From: Verrucomicrobiota bacterium
GTDB taxonomy: Bacteria; Verrucomicrobiota; Verrucomicrobiia; Opitutales; Opitutaceae
Assembly: GCA_016235555.1 (NCBI GenBank)
Contig: JACRKC010000004.1
Span: forward strand, 1 to 64,000
DNA: 64,000 nt
Direction: 5' to 3'
Position numbers and translations under genes: made by a program
In this document: positions 50,453 through 59,179 of the stretch, in pieces
How positions within the stretch are numbered: position 1 is the first letter of the stretch
Layout: each line of letters begins with the position of its first letter
Notes under the pieces: generated by a model
Told to the model about the DNA's origin: nothing
Seen by the model: the letters and a program-made list of their open reading frames with translations, nothing else
Database searches by the model: none

Positions 50453-51727
50453 TCCGATGGAGATCTCTTACCCTGCGCTTGCCGCGCCCATCGCCGGTCT
50501 CATGCTGGCGCGATCTTGCCGGCGGAAAAACCTGTCATCGTCTATCTCTTCACCACGTTTCCCAAGAACACGGAGACCTTCCTGCAACGCGAGGTGATCG
50601 CGATGCGGGCGCTCGGGGCGGAGCTGAAGCTCTACTCGCTGTGGGGGGGCGGAGGTTCGTTCCGCGGGCTGCCGGTCGCGTCGTTCAACAAATGGCGCCT
50701 CCTGACGCTGTGCTGGTTGATCCCGTATGAATCGTGGCGCCGGCCGGAGGTGCTGCGCGAACTGCTGCACGGCCTGTTCACGCGCCGGGCTCCGTCGTGG
50801 CTGAATTTCTGGGAGAACATGCTCGGGGCCGGGTTCGCGTGCGTCCACCTGCGCGCGTTTCGGCGGCAGCCGCCGGACCTCGTGCACGCGGCGTGGGGCG
50901 GTGCGCCGGCGACGGCCGCGTGGTTGTTGTGGCGCGCCGGCGGACATCGCTACAGCGCGGCGGCCCATGCCTACGATATCTACGAGCACGGCGGCGATTG
51001 GTGGCTGGACGAGAAGCTCGGCCCGGCGGCCTTCGTCCACACGTCCACGGAAATGGCGCGGCGGGCGCTGATCGCACGAGGGCTCGATGGGAAAAAGATC
51101 CACTGCATCCGCCGCGGGCTGGACCGCCTGCCAGCCGTGAAACCGCTGCGCTCGACGCGTTCGCCGCTGCAGCTGGTGTGCGTGGCGCGGCTCGTGGAAA
51201 AGAAGGGGCTCGATCACCAACTGCGGATTTATGCGGCGCTGCGGGCCGCGGGCGTGCCGTTTGCCGCGCGCATCGTGGGCGACGGGCCCTTGCGGGCGGA
51301 ACTCGAGAAGCTCGCGGGCCACCTCGGCATCGCGGCGGACGTGACGTTCACCGGCCACCTGCCGCAGCACGAAGTCTGGAGCCAACTGGCGTGGGCCGAC
51401 GTGTTGCTGCACACCGGCGTGATCGCCCCGAGCGGCGATCGCGACGGATTGCCCAATGTCATTCCCGAGGCCATGTCGGTGGGCGTGATGGTGGTCACCT
51501 CGCCGGCCGCGGCGACCACCGAGGCGGTGACGCAGGGTGTCACCGGATTCGTGGCGACGGTCGACGCGGTCGACCAATGGGTGTCGGCCCTGCGGCGACT
51601 ATCGACGGACGATGCGTTTTGCGAGAAGCTGCGGCGGGCGGCGCGCGAGTGGGTCGAGGAAAACTACGATGCGCACAAGAATGCGGCGCGGCTGCACAGC
51701 CACATGCTGCGGACGCTGGCGACATGA
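50444..51727 (+). CDS. GT4-family glycosyltransferase
   Basis: Up to 427 aa, cytosolic GT-B fold. N-terminal domain from about residue 30 (KPVIVYLFTTFPKNTETFLQ), acceptor side AAHAYDIYEHGG, C-terminal donor side LVCVARLVEKKGLDHQLRIY, GDGPLRAELEKLAGHLGIA and DGLPNVIPEAMSVGVMVVTS: the EX7E-type GT4 pattern. It transfers a sugar onto a lipid-linked or surface glycan. Start is uncertain: ATG 50444 falls in a repeat and gives a 24-residue unconserved leader, while TTG 50516 begins just before the domain. Overlaps the next gene by four bases (ATGA). Confidence 0.88.
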   Translation: MRPSDGDLLPCACRAHRRSHAGAILPAEKPVIVYLFTTFPKNTETFLQREVIAMRALGAELKLYSLWGGGGSFRGLPVASFNKWRLLTLCWLIPYESWRRPEVLRELLHGLFTRRAPSWLNFWENMLGAGFACVHLRAFRRQPPDLVHAAWGGAPATAAWLLWRAGGHRYSAAAHAYDIYEHGGDWWLDEKLGPAAFVHTSTEMARRALIARGLDGKKIHCIRRGLDRLPAVKPLRSTRSPLQLVCVARLVEKKGLDHQLRIYAALRAAGVPFAARIVGDGPLRAELEKLAGHLGIAADVTFTGHLPQHEVWSQLAWADVLLHTGVIAPSGDRDGLPNVIPEAMSVGVMVVTSPAAATTEAVTQGVTGFVATVDAVDQWVSALRRLSTDDAFCEKLRRAAREWVEENYDAHKNAARLHSHMLRTLAT

Positions 51728-52749
51728 TCTACTTCGACGTCACCAAGACCGGCAGCGCGGCGCACCGCTCGGGATTGACGCGGGTGAGCGCCCGGCTGAG
51801 CGGGGAACTCGGGGCGGCGGCGCAGGCGACCGACTGGCCGACCGCGGCGCAGCGGGCCGGGGCTGGCGACTGGTTTCTCACCGCGGAACTTTTTTCCGAG
51901 ATCGAGCGCCCCGGGTTCACGGAGTTTCTCACGCGGCGGACCTGCCGGCTAGCGGCGATCTTCCATGACGCGATCCCGCTCAAGCATCCGCACATCACCT
52001 GGCCGCAGAGCGTCGCGCGGCATGCGGGCTATATGAAACTGTTGTCCGGTTTCGATCGCGTGTGGGCGGTCTCGGCGGCGAGCCGCGAGGAGCTGCTCGG
52101 GTTCTGGCGCTGGCAGGGCGTGACGACGCCACCGCCCGTCGACGTGCTGGCGCTCGGCGCGGATTTCAATGGCAGGGCGCGGGTGACCGATCGTCCGGCG
52201 GCGGCGGGCGCGACGCCGCAGCTCCTGTGCGTGGGCATCCTCGAGCCGCGGAAGAACCAGGATTTTCTCCTCGATGTGTGCGAGGGGTTGTGGCGGGAGG
52301 GCCGGCAGTTCGAACTGCACGTGGTGGGGCGCGTCAATCCGCACTTTGGCCGGGCGATCGTCGCCCGGCTCAAGGAAGAGCGGCGGCACTTCCCGGGCTT
52401 GTGCTATCACGAAGCGGCGAGCGACGCGGTGGTGGCAAAACTCTACGCGACGGCGCGAGCCTCGGTGTTTCCGACGATCGCGGAGGGCTGTGGATTGCCC
52501 TTGCTCGAGTCGCTCTGGATGGGCGTGCCGTGCGTGTGCAGCGATCTGCCCGTGCTGCGGGAGAACGCCGACGGCGGCGGGTGCGTGCCGGTGGCGCCCG
52601 ACAATCGCGCGGCCTGGCATGCCGCGCTGGGCCGCGTGTTGCGGGATGACGCCTGGCACGCGCAATTGGTGCGCGAGGCGGCGACACGGGAGTTGCCGAC
52701 TTGGGCCGAGGCGGCCGACACCATCAGACGCGGGCTGGGCGCAACGTAG
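51724..52749 (+). CDS. GT4-family glycosyltransferase
   Basis: 341 aa. GT-B fold with the hallmark LCVGILEPRKNQDFLLDVCE and a later FPTIAEGCGLPLLESLWMGV with DLPVLRENADGG. The N-terminal half carries AIFHDAIPLKHPHI, like mannosyltransferases of the WbaZ/GumH type. It is clearly related to the gene at 54124-55311 (same FHDAI and VGTLE.RKN blocks). Translation is probably coupled to the preceding glycosyltransferase by a four-base overlap. Confidence 0.88.
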   Translation: MIYFDVTKTGSAAHRSGLTRVSARLSGELGAAAQATDWPTAAQRAGAGDWFLTAELFSEIERPGFTEFLTRRTCRLAAIFHDAIPLKHPHITWPQSVARHAGYMKLLSGFDRVWAVSAASREELLGFWRWQGVTTPPPVDVLALGADFNGRARVTDRPAAAGATPQLLCVGILEPRKNQDFLLDVCEGLWREGRQFELHVVGRVNPHFGRAIVARLKEERRHFPGLCYHEAASDAVVAKLYATARASVFPTIAEGCGLPLLESLWMGVPCVCSDLPVLRENADGGGCVPVAPDNRAAWHAALGRVLRDDAWHAQLVREAATRELPTWAEAADTIRRGLGAT

Positions 52750-52758
52750 GCACAAAAA

Positions 52759-52785
52759 AGCGCGTTGAGTTCAACGCGCTCCACC
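52759..52785. repeat. REP family 2, single hairpin
   Basis: AGCGCGTTGAGTTCAACGCG followed by CTCCACC, ten bases after the stop of the glycosyltransferase gene. A GTAGCAGCC...GGCTG-type site in inverse follows at about 52792-52816. Confidence 0.82.
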
Positions 52786-52836
52786 CGATCCCAGCCTCCT
52801 CACGTCGGCTGCTACGGCCGAGGGCGTGGTTACGGT

Positions 52837-54033
52837 TCAGAGCTTCTTGATCGCGTAGGCCATGGCCTCGGCGATCCGCTCGAGCTGTTCGTCGGTGTGC
52901 ATCGCGGAGATCGCGGTGCGGATGAGATCCTTGCCGACGGGCACGGCGGGCGCGATGGACATGACGGTGAACACGCCGCGATCCATCAGCGCGCGCCAGA
53001 AGAGATAAACGCGTTCCTTCGAGCCGAGCACGATCGGGACGGCGGGCGTCTCGCTGTCCCACGTGTCGAGGCCGAGGTTCTTGAGCATCGCCTTGTATTT
53101 CCTCGTGTTGGCCCAGAGGCGTTCGAGGTGTTGCGGCTCGGTCTGCATGACGTCGAGCGCGGCCATCGCGGCGCCGGCTTGCGCCGGGCTGAGGGCGGCG
53201 GAGAAGGTCGTCTGCTTCGAGTGGGTGCGGAGATACTCGATGACCTCGCGACTGGAGGCGACGAAGCCGCCGATGCTGGCCAGCGATTTCGACATGCTGC
53301 CGCACATGACGTCGACCTTGTCGTTGAGACCGAAGCTATCGATCGTGCCGCGGCCCTGGCGGCCGAGCACGCCGAAGCCGTGGGCATCGTCCAAAACCGT
53401 GAAACAGCTGCTTTCCTCGGCGATTTCGGCGAGTTCGGGGAGGCGGGCGATGTGGCCTTCCATCGAATAGACGCCCTCGATGACGAGGATTTTCGGGGCG
53501 TCGGGATTCGAGGCGGCGATGACCTCGCGGAGATCATCGGGGTTGTTGTGCGAGAAACGTTCGTAGCTGGCGTTGGAGAGCCGGATGCCGTCCCACAGAC
53601 AGGAATGGATGTTCTTGTCGGCGAAAATGATGTCACCTTTCTGGCCGAAGGTCGCGACGGCCGACATGCAGGAGAGGTAGCCCGCGGCGTGGACGTGACA
53701 GGCCTCGCGGCCGAGGAAGTCGGCGAGTTTTTCCTCGAGTTCCAGGTGAAATTTCCGCGAGCCGTTCGAGATGCGGGCGCCGTTGGTGCTGGTGCCCCAT
53801 TTGTTCATCGCGGCGCGGGCTGATTCGAGGATCTTGGGGTGGAACGACAAACCGAGGTAGTCGTTGCTCGACAACATGATCATGTCCTTGCCGTCGAGCC
53901 GGACAGTGGTGCCCTTCTGGGCCTCCATGGCGTGATAGAACGGGGCGTATTTCAGCCGCATCTTCGTCGGATAGTCGTCGCGACAGCGGGCCAGAATCGC
54001 CTTCTTGTTTTTGGTAAAGAAACTTAACGCCAT
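52837..54033 (-). CDS. Serine palmitoyltransferase-like alpha-oxoamine synthase
   Basis: 398 aa PLP enzyme. Substrate and cofactor motifs: GTSTNGARISNGSRKFHLEL, His143 stacking on PLP (KNIHSCLWDGIRLS), Asp215 and His218 (LDDAHGFG), and PLP Lys249 in CGSMSKSLASIGGFV. The SKSLASIGG text is that of serine palmitoyltransferases rather than 2-amino-3-ketobutyrate ligase or 8-amino-7-oxononanoate synthase. It would condense serine with an acyl-CoA (or acyl-ACP) to start sphingolipid synthesis. No acyl-carrier gene or ketosphinganine reductase lies beside it. Surrounded by glycosyltransferases, so a glycosphingolipid role is possible. Confidence 0.87.
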   Translation of the reverse strand: MALSFFTKNKKAILARCRDDYPTKMRLKYAPFYHAMEAQKGTTVRLDGKDMIMLSSNDYLGLSFHPKILESARAAMNKWGTSTNGARISNGSRKFHLELEEKLADFLGREACHVHAAGYLSCMSAVATFGQKGDIIFADKNIHSCLWDGIRLSNASYERFSHNNPDDLREVIAASNPDAPKILVIEGVYSMEGHIARLPELAEIAEESSCFTVLDDAHGFGVLGRQGRGTIDSFGLNDKVDVMCGSMSKSLASIGGFVASSREVIEYLRTHSKQTTFSAALSPAQAGAAMAALDVMQTEPQHLERLWANTRKYKAMLKNLGLDTWDSETPAVPIVLGSKERVYLFWRALMDRGVFTVMSIAPAVPVGKDLIRTAISAMHTDEQLERIAEAMAYAIKKL

Positions 54034-54123
54034 GATGGTCGGGGCAAACGAGAGCAGTCGCCATGCCCGTTGGCAAACGCAAAGGCTGGGCGGGAGCCCG
54101 GCGATGGACTCGAAAACGCGCGC

Positions 54124-55311
54124 TTAGTTCCGCCGCGGCAGCGCGTGGGCCCATTCGGCCAATTCGCGCGCGTAGTCGGTCCACGTGCGGAACTTGCGCT
54201 GGCGCGCGGCGCGGGTGAGCGCGGTGACTTCGGCGGGGGAGGAGAGCAGTCGTTGGATCGCGGTCGCCAGGCTGGCCGAGTCGACGGCGTCGAGCGGCAG
54301 GCAACCGCCGCCGCGGGCGGACTCGCCGAGGGCGCCGCGGCCTGAGCAGACACACGGTTTGCCGTGGGCGAGACTTTCGATCACGGGCAGGCCGAAGCCC
54401 TCGACGATCGACGGATAAACGGTGAACGCGCACGCGGCGTAGGCTTCGTCGACGGCCGTTTCGCCGAGCGGGCCGTCATAGCGCAGCGACCGGCCGGCGG
54501 CTTGCAGCACCTGCACGCGGGCGAGGGCGGCGGCGCCGGTGTCCTTGTTGGCGAGGCCGATCAGGCGGAGTTCGAAACGCGTGCCACGCGCCCACAGCTG
54601 CTCGCACGCGTCGAGCAGCGCGAGGTGGTTTTTTCGCCCCTCCAAAGTGCCGACGCAGAGCACGGTGGGAACCGCGGTCGCGATCGGGACGGGCGTCGCA
54701 ATGTCATCCATTGGATGACAACGGGCGTCGACGCCGAGGGGGAGGGCGGTGACGGGCGGGGGGCTGACGGCGCCGAGCCAGCGCCAGTAGTCGGTGAGCA
54801 CGTCGCGCGAGGTCTCGGAGTTGGCGGCGATGCCGTCGAACGCGAGCAGCTCGCGCAGGTAGGCGGGAAACCGGGCGACGGTTTTCGGCGGCGAGAGTTC
54901 CGGATACTGCAGCGCGATCGCGTCGTGAAACACGGCGACGCGCGGGCCGCGGGTGGCGGCGAAGATCGCAGGCAGCGCGGCGGCGACGGCGGGCGAGAAA
55001 ACTTCGGGCACGAGCAGGCCGGAGTTCCGCGGCAGCGGGTCCGCGGGCCGCCCGAGCAGGCGGGCGGCGTTGCCGGCGAGCCTGGCGCGTAGCGGCCACT
55101 GGGCGCTGCGTTTGTCGGTCACCGTTTTCGTGGCGAGATTGGCGTGCTCCCAGTCGGCGAGGGGACGCCACGTGTCGCGATGAGGGTCGTGCGTGATCGG
55201 CACGGCCGCGGCGCCGAGCGAGGCGTGAAGCGAGCGGGCGACCCGCTGGATGCCGGTGCGCGCCCGGGTGTGGCAGGTGTGGGTGAGGTCGAGGAGGAGC
55301 GGAGCGGGCAT
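54124..55311 (-). CDS. GT4-family glycosyltransferase
   Basis: 395 aa. N-terminal DLTHTCHTRARTGIQRVARS fits mannosyltransferases of the GT4 type. FHDAIALQYPELSPPKTVAR, VLCVGTLEGRKNHLALLDAC and YPSIVEGFGLPVIESLAHGK mark the GT-B fold and donor site. It is paralogous to the gene at 51724-52749. It follows the GT-C-like gene at 55351 on the same strand. Confidence 0.88.
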   Translation of the reverse strand: MPAPLLLDLTHTCHTRARTGIQRVARSLHASLGAAAVPITHDPHRDTWRPLADWEHANLATKTVTDKRSAQWPLRARLAGNAARLLGRPADPLPRNSGLLVPEVFSPAVAAALPAIFAATRGPRVAVFHDAIALQYPELSPPKTVARFPAYLRELLAFDGIAANSETSRDVLTDYWRWLGAVSPPPVTALPLGVDARCHPMDDIATPVPIATAVPTVLCVGTLEGRKNHLALLDACEQLWARGTRFELRLIGLANKDTGAAALARVQVLQAAGRSLRYDGPLGETAVDEAYAACAFTVYPSIVEGFGLPVIESLAHGKPCVCSGRGALGESARGGGCLPLDAVDSASLATAIQRLLSSPAEVTALTRAARQRKFRTWTDYARELAEWAHALPRRN

Positions 55312-55345
55312 CGAGGCGGGCGCAGGTTTCGCAGAAGGGGCGAAC

Positions 55346-55363
55346 CGAGGTCAACGCGCTTCC
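55346..55363. repeat. Half of a family 2 REP, contains a stop codon
   Basis: GAGGTCAACGCGCT matches the right arm of the GCGTTG-NNNN-CAACGCGCT family. The TCA at 55351-55353 is the complement of the stop codon of the next gene. It is short, so chance is possible. Confidence 0.45.
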
Positions 55364-57363
55364 CCGAGCGGTTCGAGCGTGAGGCCGTAGAGACGCAGGC
55401 CGAGCAAACGGCGGTCGGCCGAGAGACCGACCTTGGCCGGGGCGAGGGCGTCGGGCAATTCGAGCACGATCAGCCGGGAGGAGCGGGCGTTCCAAATCTC
55501 GGCGGGGATCGTCGCGCGCAGGGTGTGGCGGGCGCCGGGAAATTTTTCCGTGGCGAGGGGGTGCCCGTTGACGACGAGGCGCACAGTCTGGCCGGCGGGG
55601 TTGAGCTCGGTGGTCAGACCCGAGGCGTCGAGCGAGAGGAGCAGCGGGCCTTGGGCGGCGGGAGTGGTGAAAGTGAGCGCGGCGAAGTGGGCGTCGGTCC
55701 AGGTCCATGGGGGCTCGGTGGGCGCGAGGCCGAAGAGGGCGAAGCGTTCGGGCGGACCGGGCCGGCTGAAATCGATGTGCAGCGGAAGCGTGGCGGCGGG
55801 CGCGCCGTCGACGAAGACGACGCGGCAATTGCGATTGAGCACGTGGCGGACGGAGGGCGCGGAGGACGCGGGCACGATGCGCCAGACCGAGAGGGCGCCG
55901 CGGTGCAGTGCGTCGTGCTGGTTTCCGAAAACGAGATCGCGACCGAACATGATCCGGTGATCGGGGTGAACATAGGCCGCGAGGCCGCGATGTTGCAGGG
56001 CGCGAGCGAGGGTCACGGCCTCATACCAGTCCTCATGGGCGAACAGGAGGAGCTTGGGCGCGGCGGGTCGCGCGTCGGCGGCGAGCAGCGCGGGCAGGCG
56101 CACCGGGATGTCGTCGCAGCGGGCGTCGAGTTTGGGTTCCGCCGGGAGCGCGAGGGCGAAGGCGGCCACGGCGGCGGTGCCGGCCGCGGTGCAGACGAGC
56201 CGGGAAACGGTGGGCGAGAGTTGTCCGGCCATCACCACTACGGCGAGGGCGAGGGCGTGAACGAGGGAATGATTGAAGTGGCTGTTGTAGCTCGTCAGCC
56301 CGCCGTCCTGTCGCATGCCCCAGACGAGCGTGAGTGCGCTCGCGAGGAGCCAGAACCAGAGCAAACTGCGCCCGAAGCGGAGGGGCGGAATGGACTCGCG
56401 GCGGCGCGAACCGGAAAAGAACCACCACCCGACGACGCTGATCGCGGCTGCCCAGGCGACGATCAGCCACAGGTGGCGGGCGAAGGGAGCCCACGCTTCG
56501 GGTCCGAGCCGGTTGAAGAGCGAGGGATCGTTCATCCCGAGGAAATACGAGGCGTAGCAGAGAGCGGATTGCAGGAGGGACTGGCCGGCGTCGTGCTGGT
56601 AGCGGAGGTGGAGGACGATGTCGTGGAGGTTGCTCGCGCGACCGCGCGATGCGTCAATCACGAGGGGCAAGAGGAAGACCGCGAGCAGGACGAAAGAGAC
56701 GCGGGTGGAGGGGCGGCCGGCCAGTTTGCGCCAGTCGAATCGCGGGTTGCGCAGCAGCGCGATCACGGCGGCGAGTGTCATCGGCACGACGAATAGCGGC
56801 TGGGCGACGTGGCCATGCACGAGGAAGCTGCCGGCGACTACCATGAACGGTGACGCGATGCGATCGCCGGAGGCGACGGCGGCGCAGGCCACGAGGAAGC
56901 ACAACATCGGCATCAGCAGCACGTCGGGCGGCCACGTGCTGTAGATGATGCGATCGACCTGGGCGAAGTGCAGCGCGCCGGTGGCGATCGCGAGGGCCAC
57001 CGTGAGCGCGGGTTGGCGCGTGTGGCGGGCGAGCAGCGCGATGGCGGCGGCGTAGAAGGCGAGTTGCAGCAGCGCGCCGGTGTAGAGGTGGGCGTTGTGG
57101 GGCGCGGGCGTGAGGCGGAGGGTGTCGTGGAGCAGCCACTCGCCCGCAGCATGGACATAGAAGAACGCCGGGCCGGGGTGGTGGAAGCCCCACTGCGAGT
57201 AGTTGCCATGGATTTCGCGCAGGCGTTTCGCGCGGTGGATTTGCAGGCCGTTGGAGGCGGAGTCGCCTTCCTCGATGTGCGGGGTCGCGAAGAAATTTTC
57301 GCGGTAGGTGCCGGTGATCGCGAGGGCCAGCGCGAGGAAAACGATGGAGAACGTGCGCGCCAC
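55351..57363 (-). CDS. GT-C-like membrane protein with C-terminal beta domain
   Basis: 670 aa. About ten transmembrane helices in residues 1-420. The first periplasmic loop carries HIEEGDSASNGLQI, an acidic catalytic-loop pattern of GT-C glycosyltransferases, and GNYSQWGFHHPGPAFFYVHA. The C-terminal 230 residues are soluble and beta-rich (PPWTWTDAHFAALTFTTPAA, GQTVRLVVNGHPLATEKFPG), resembling a carbohydrate-binding module. Polyprenyl-phosphate sugar is the likely donor, and acceptor unknown. Part of a minus-strand run with the genes at 57379 and 54124. Confidence 0.8.
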   Translation of the reverse strand: MARTFSIVFLALALAITGTYRENFFATPHIEEGDSASNGLQIHRAKRLREIHGNYSQWGFHHPGPAFFYVHAAGEWLLHDTLRLTPAPHNAHLYTGALLQLAFYAAAIALLARHTRQPALTVALAIATGALHFAQVDRIIYSTWPPDVLLMPMLCFLVACAAVASGDRIASPFMVVAGSFLVHGHVAQPLFVVPMTLAAVIALLRNPRFDWRKLAGRPSTRVSFVLLAVFLLPLVIDASRGRASNLHDIVLHLRYQHDAGQSLLQSALCYASYFLGMNDPSLFNRLGPEAWAPFARHLWLIVAWAAAISVVGWWFFSGSRRRESIPPLRFGRSLLWFWLLASALTLVWGMRQDGGLTSYNSHFNHSLVHALALAVVVMAGQLSPTVSRLVCTAAGTAAVAAFALALPAEPKLDARCDDIPVRLPALLAADARPAAPKLLLFAHEDWYEAVTLARALQHRGLAAYVHPDHRIMFGRDLVFGNQHDALHRGALSVWRIVPASSAPSVRHVLNRNCRVVFVDGAPAATLPLHIDFSRPGPPERFALFGLAPTEPPWTWTDAHFAALTFTTPAAQGPLLLSLDASGLTTELNPAGQTVRLVVNGHPLATEKFPGARHTLRATIPAEIWNARSSRLIVLELPDALAPAKVGLSADRRLLGLRLYGLTLEPLGEAR

Positions 57364-57378
57364 GGCGGGCTGACCGGG

Positions 57379-58935
57379 TCAGGGTTGCGCGAGCGAGAGC
57401 CGCGGGTCGTAGACGGCGAACGCGAGCGAGCGGGCGTCGGCATTGGAGCTTTCGCGCACACCGGGGGTGTCGGTGGCGAATTCGAGCGTGGCGCGGCCCT
57501 CGGCGTCGAGCGCCACCGGGAGGGTGCAGGGTGCGGTCTTCTTGCTGAGGGTGACGCGGGTGAGTTCGCGTTCGCCCTGCCGGATGACGACGGTGCGCGG
57601 TGCGAGGCTGGCGAGGGCGAAGGAGAGATGCAGCGTGTCGGCGCGTTTGGTCCACGACGAGAAGGTCACGCGGGCGCGCCCGTCGGACCAGGCCCAGCGG
57701 GAGCGGCCGCTTTCCTCCATGCCGAACCAGCCGGTGTCGAGGCGGGCGATGACAGCGGTGCCGCGGGAGTTCAGCGCGGCGAGTTCCTGCCAGTCGCGCG
57801 GCACGTCGCGCAGTGCGAGCAGGCCGGAAAAGACGGTGAGGTTGCCGAGGACGAGCCAGGCGAGCGGCGCGCGCGTGCGGTAGGCGACGAGGTTGAACGC
57901 GAGGGTGAGCGGCAGCAGCGCGCGGGTGGCGGCGCCGGGATAACCTTCCCAGACGACGGTGCCGAGGCAGAGCAGCATCCCGGCGAAAACCGCGCCGAGC
58001 CGCCACCAGCGATCGTCGGGCCGCCAGCGCGTGAGCATGAAAGTGGCCTGGGTGGTGAGACCGAGGGTCGCGAGCAGCGTCGTCCACGCGAGCGGTTTGT
58101 CTTCGACGCTGCGGAGGGCGGCGAGCGCGGCGCGCCATTTTTCAATCAGCCCGAGCACGGGAACCGAGAAATTACCCCAGCCCTGCTCGACGGTGCCGGC
58201 GCGGGTGCGGACATAAAAGAGCCAGACGGCAAGCGGAGCGGCGACGGCGATGGCGCGCAGGATATTCTGACTGGAGAGCCACGGCCGGCGCAGGAGACCG
58301 GCGAAGGCGGCGAGGGCGGTCTCACGGGCGAGGGCGGCGGCGGCGAGGACGTTGGACGCGAGGGAATGGCGTCCGTGGTCAACCGCGAGGTAAGCGCCAG
58401 CGACGAGAGCGAGGGACGGCAGATCAGTCAGCGAGAGCCGCACGCTGGCGAGCGCGCCGGCGGAAAACATCACGCCGCCCCACGCGAGCAGGCTGGGCCA
58501 ATCCTCGACCTCGAGCAGCCGCCACAGCAGCCACGCAAGGGCGAGCCAGGCGGCGACGTTGACGAGCGTGAAGGCGTGGATGACCCAGCGCGGCTGGCCG
58601 GCGCCGAGCACCCACGCGACCGCCGACGGCAGAATGCGGCGGGCGCGGTAGGAAAAGTTGTCGAGGGCGCGGCCGAGGTCGGGATCGCGCAGCGAAGGAT
58701 CGCAGGCGATCTGCGCGTAATAGACGCCGTCGTAGCCGCCGTGGTCCGGGTAGGTGTAGATCGGTTGCTCGCGGAGCGCCGAGATCATGCGTTCGCGGCT
58801 GCCGGCATCGAGCTGGACGAAAGCAGTGAAGCCGTAGACCTGGTGCCAGAAGCGGCCGACGAGAAATAAGAAAAACGCGACCGCGACGAGGCCCGCGGCG
58901 CGCACGAGACGGCGATGAACATCGGTGGGGATCAT
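57379..58935 (-). CDS. Multi-span membrane protein, GT-C-like, paralogue of 60882-62486
   Basis: 518 aa, about nine transmembrane helices. First loop YTYPDHGGYDGVYYAQIACD, then LDNFSYRARRILPSAVAWVL, shared nearly residue for residue with the plus-strand gene at 60882. Conserved ETALAA and WWRLGAVFAGMLLCLGTVVW, GYPGAATRALLPLTLAFNLV also match. Beyond residue about 390 is a soluble beta-type domain. GT-C membership is inferred from the fold pattern. The ATG at 58935 replaces a longer, unsupported start. Confidence 0.8.
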   Translation of the reverse strand: MIPTDVHRRLVRAAGLVAVAFFLFLVGRFWHQVYGFTAFVQLDAGSRERMISALREQPIYTYPDHGGYDGVYYAQIACDPSLRDPDLGRALDNFSYRARRILPSAVAWVLGAGQPRWVIHAFTLVNVAAWLALAWLLWRLLEVEDWPSLLAWGGVMFSAGALASVRLSLTDLPSLALVAGAYLAVDHGRHSLASNVLAAAALARETALAAFAGLLRRPWLSSQNILRAIAVAAPLAVWLFYVRTRAGTVEQGWGNFSVPVLGLIEKWRAALAALRSVEDKPLAWTTLLATLGLTTQATFMLTRWRPDDRWWRLGAVFAGMLLCLGTVVWEGYPGAATRALLPLTLAFNLVAYRTRAPLAWLVLGNLTVFSGLLALRDVPRDWQELAALNSRGTAVIARLDTGWFGMEESGRSRWAWSDGRARVTFSSWTKRADTLHLSFALASLAPRTVVIRQGERELTRVTLSKKTAPCTLPVALDAEGRATLEFATDTPGVRESSNADARSLAFAVYDPRLSLAQP

Positions 58936-58968
58936 GGCTGCGTCGTGACCCGGTTGGTGGCCACGAGC

Positions 58969-59000
58969 GTGAGCGAGTGGTGCTTCGGCCACTCGCTCAC
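58969..59000. other. Perfect 12-bp-stem hairpin
   Basis: GTGAGCGAGTGG (58969-58980), loop TGCTTCGG, CCACTCGCTCAC (58989-59000). It lies 34 bases upstream of the ATG at 58935 and on that gene's transcript would be a 5' UTR hairpin. No T-run, so not a terminator. Confidence 0.6.
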
Positions 59001-59035
59001 CAGAGTGTGTGAGAACGCGACGGTGGTAGCGGAAA

Positions 59036-59095
59036 GCGTGAGCTTTTCGCCCGAACGCAGGCCAGATCCCGCGAAAACCTCACGGTTTCCGCTAC
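59036..59095. repeat. REP-like pair with GTAGCGGAAA foot
   Basis: GTAGCGGAAAGCGTGAGCTT followed by TTCGC, and the inverse of GTAGCGGAAACCGTGAGGTT. Both loops are GTGA, and the stems differ by compensating changes (AAAGC/GCTTT versus AAACC/GGTTT). Confidence 0.82.
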
Positions 59096-59108
59096 ACTTC
59101 GCGCGGCT

Positions 59109-59134
59109 GAACGAATGCCGCCGGGTTTTCACAC
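59109..59134. repeat. 26-bp dispersed repeat, copy 2
   Basis: Identical to 15393-15418 (GAACGAATGCCGCCGGGTTT then TCACAC). It is followed by a sequence that in inverse reads GTAGCCGCGAGCGTGACAGA, another REP-like foot. Confidence 0.8.
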
Positions 59135-59179
59135 AGTCTGTCACGCTCGCGGCTACCGGAGTTGCGGATCGCAGCGCAC

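Noticed and set aside
52837-54033. 2-amino-3-ketobutyrate CoA ligase or biotin-pathway BioF
   Set aside because: The lysine motif SKSLASIGGF and the KNIHSCLWDGIRLS block fit serine palmitoyltransferase better, and no threonine dehydrogenase or biotin genes are nearby.
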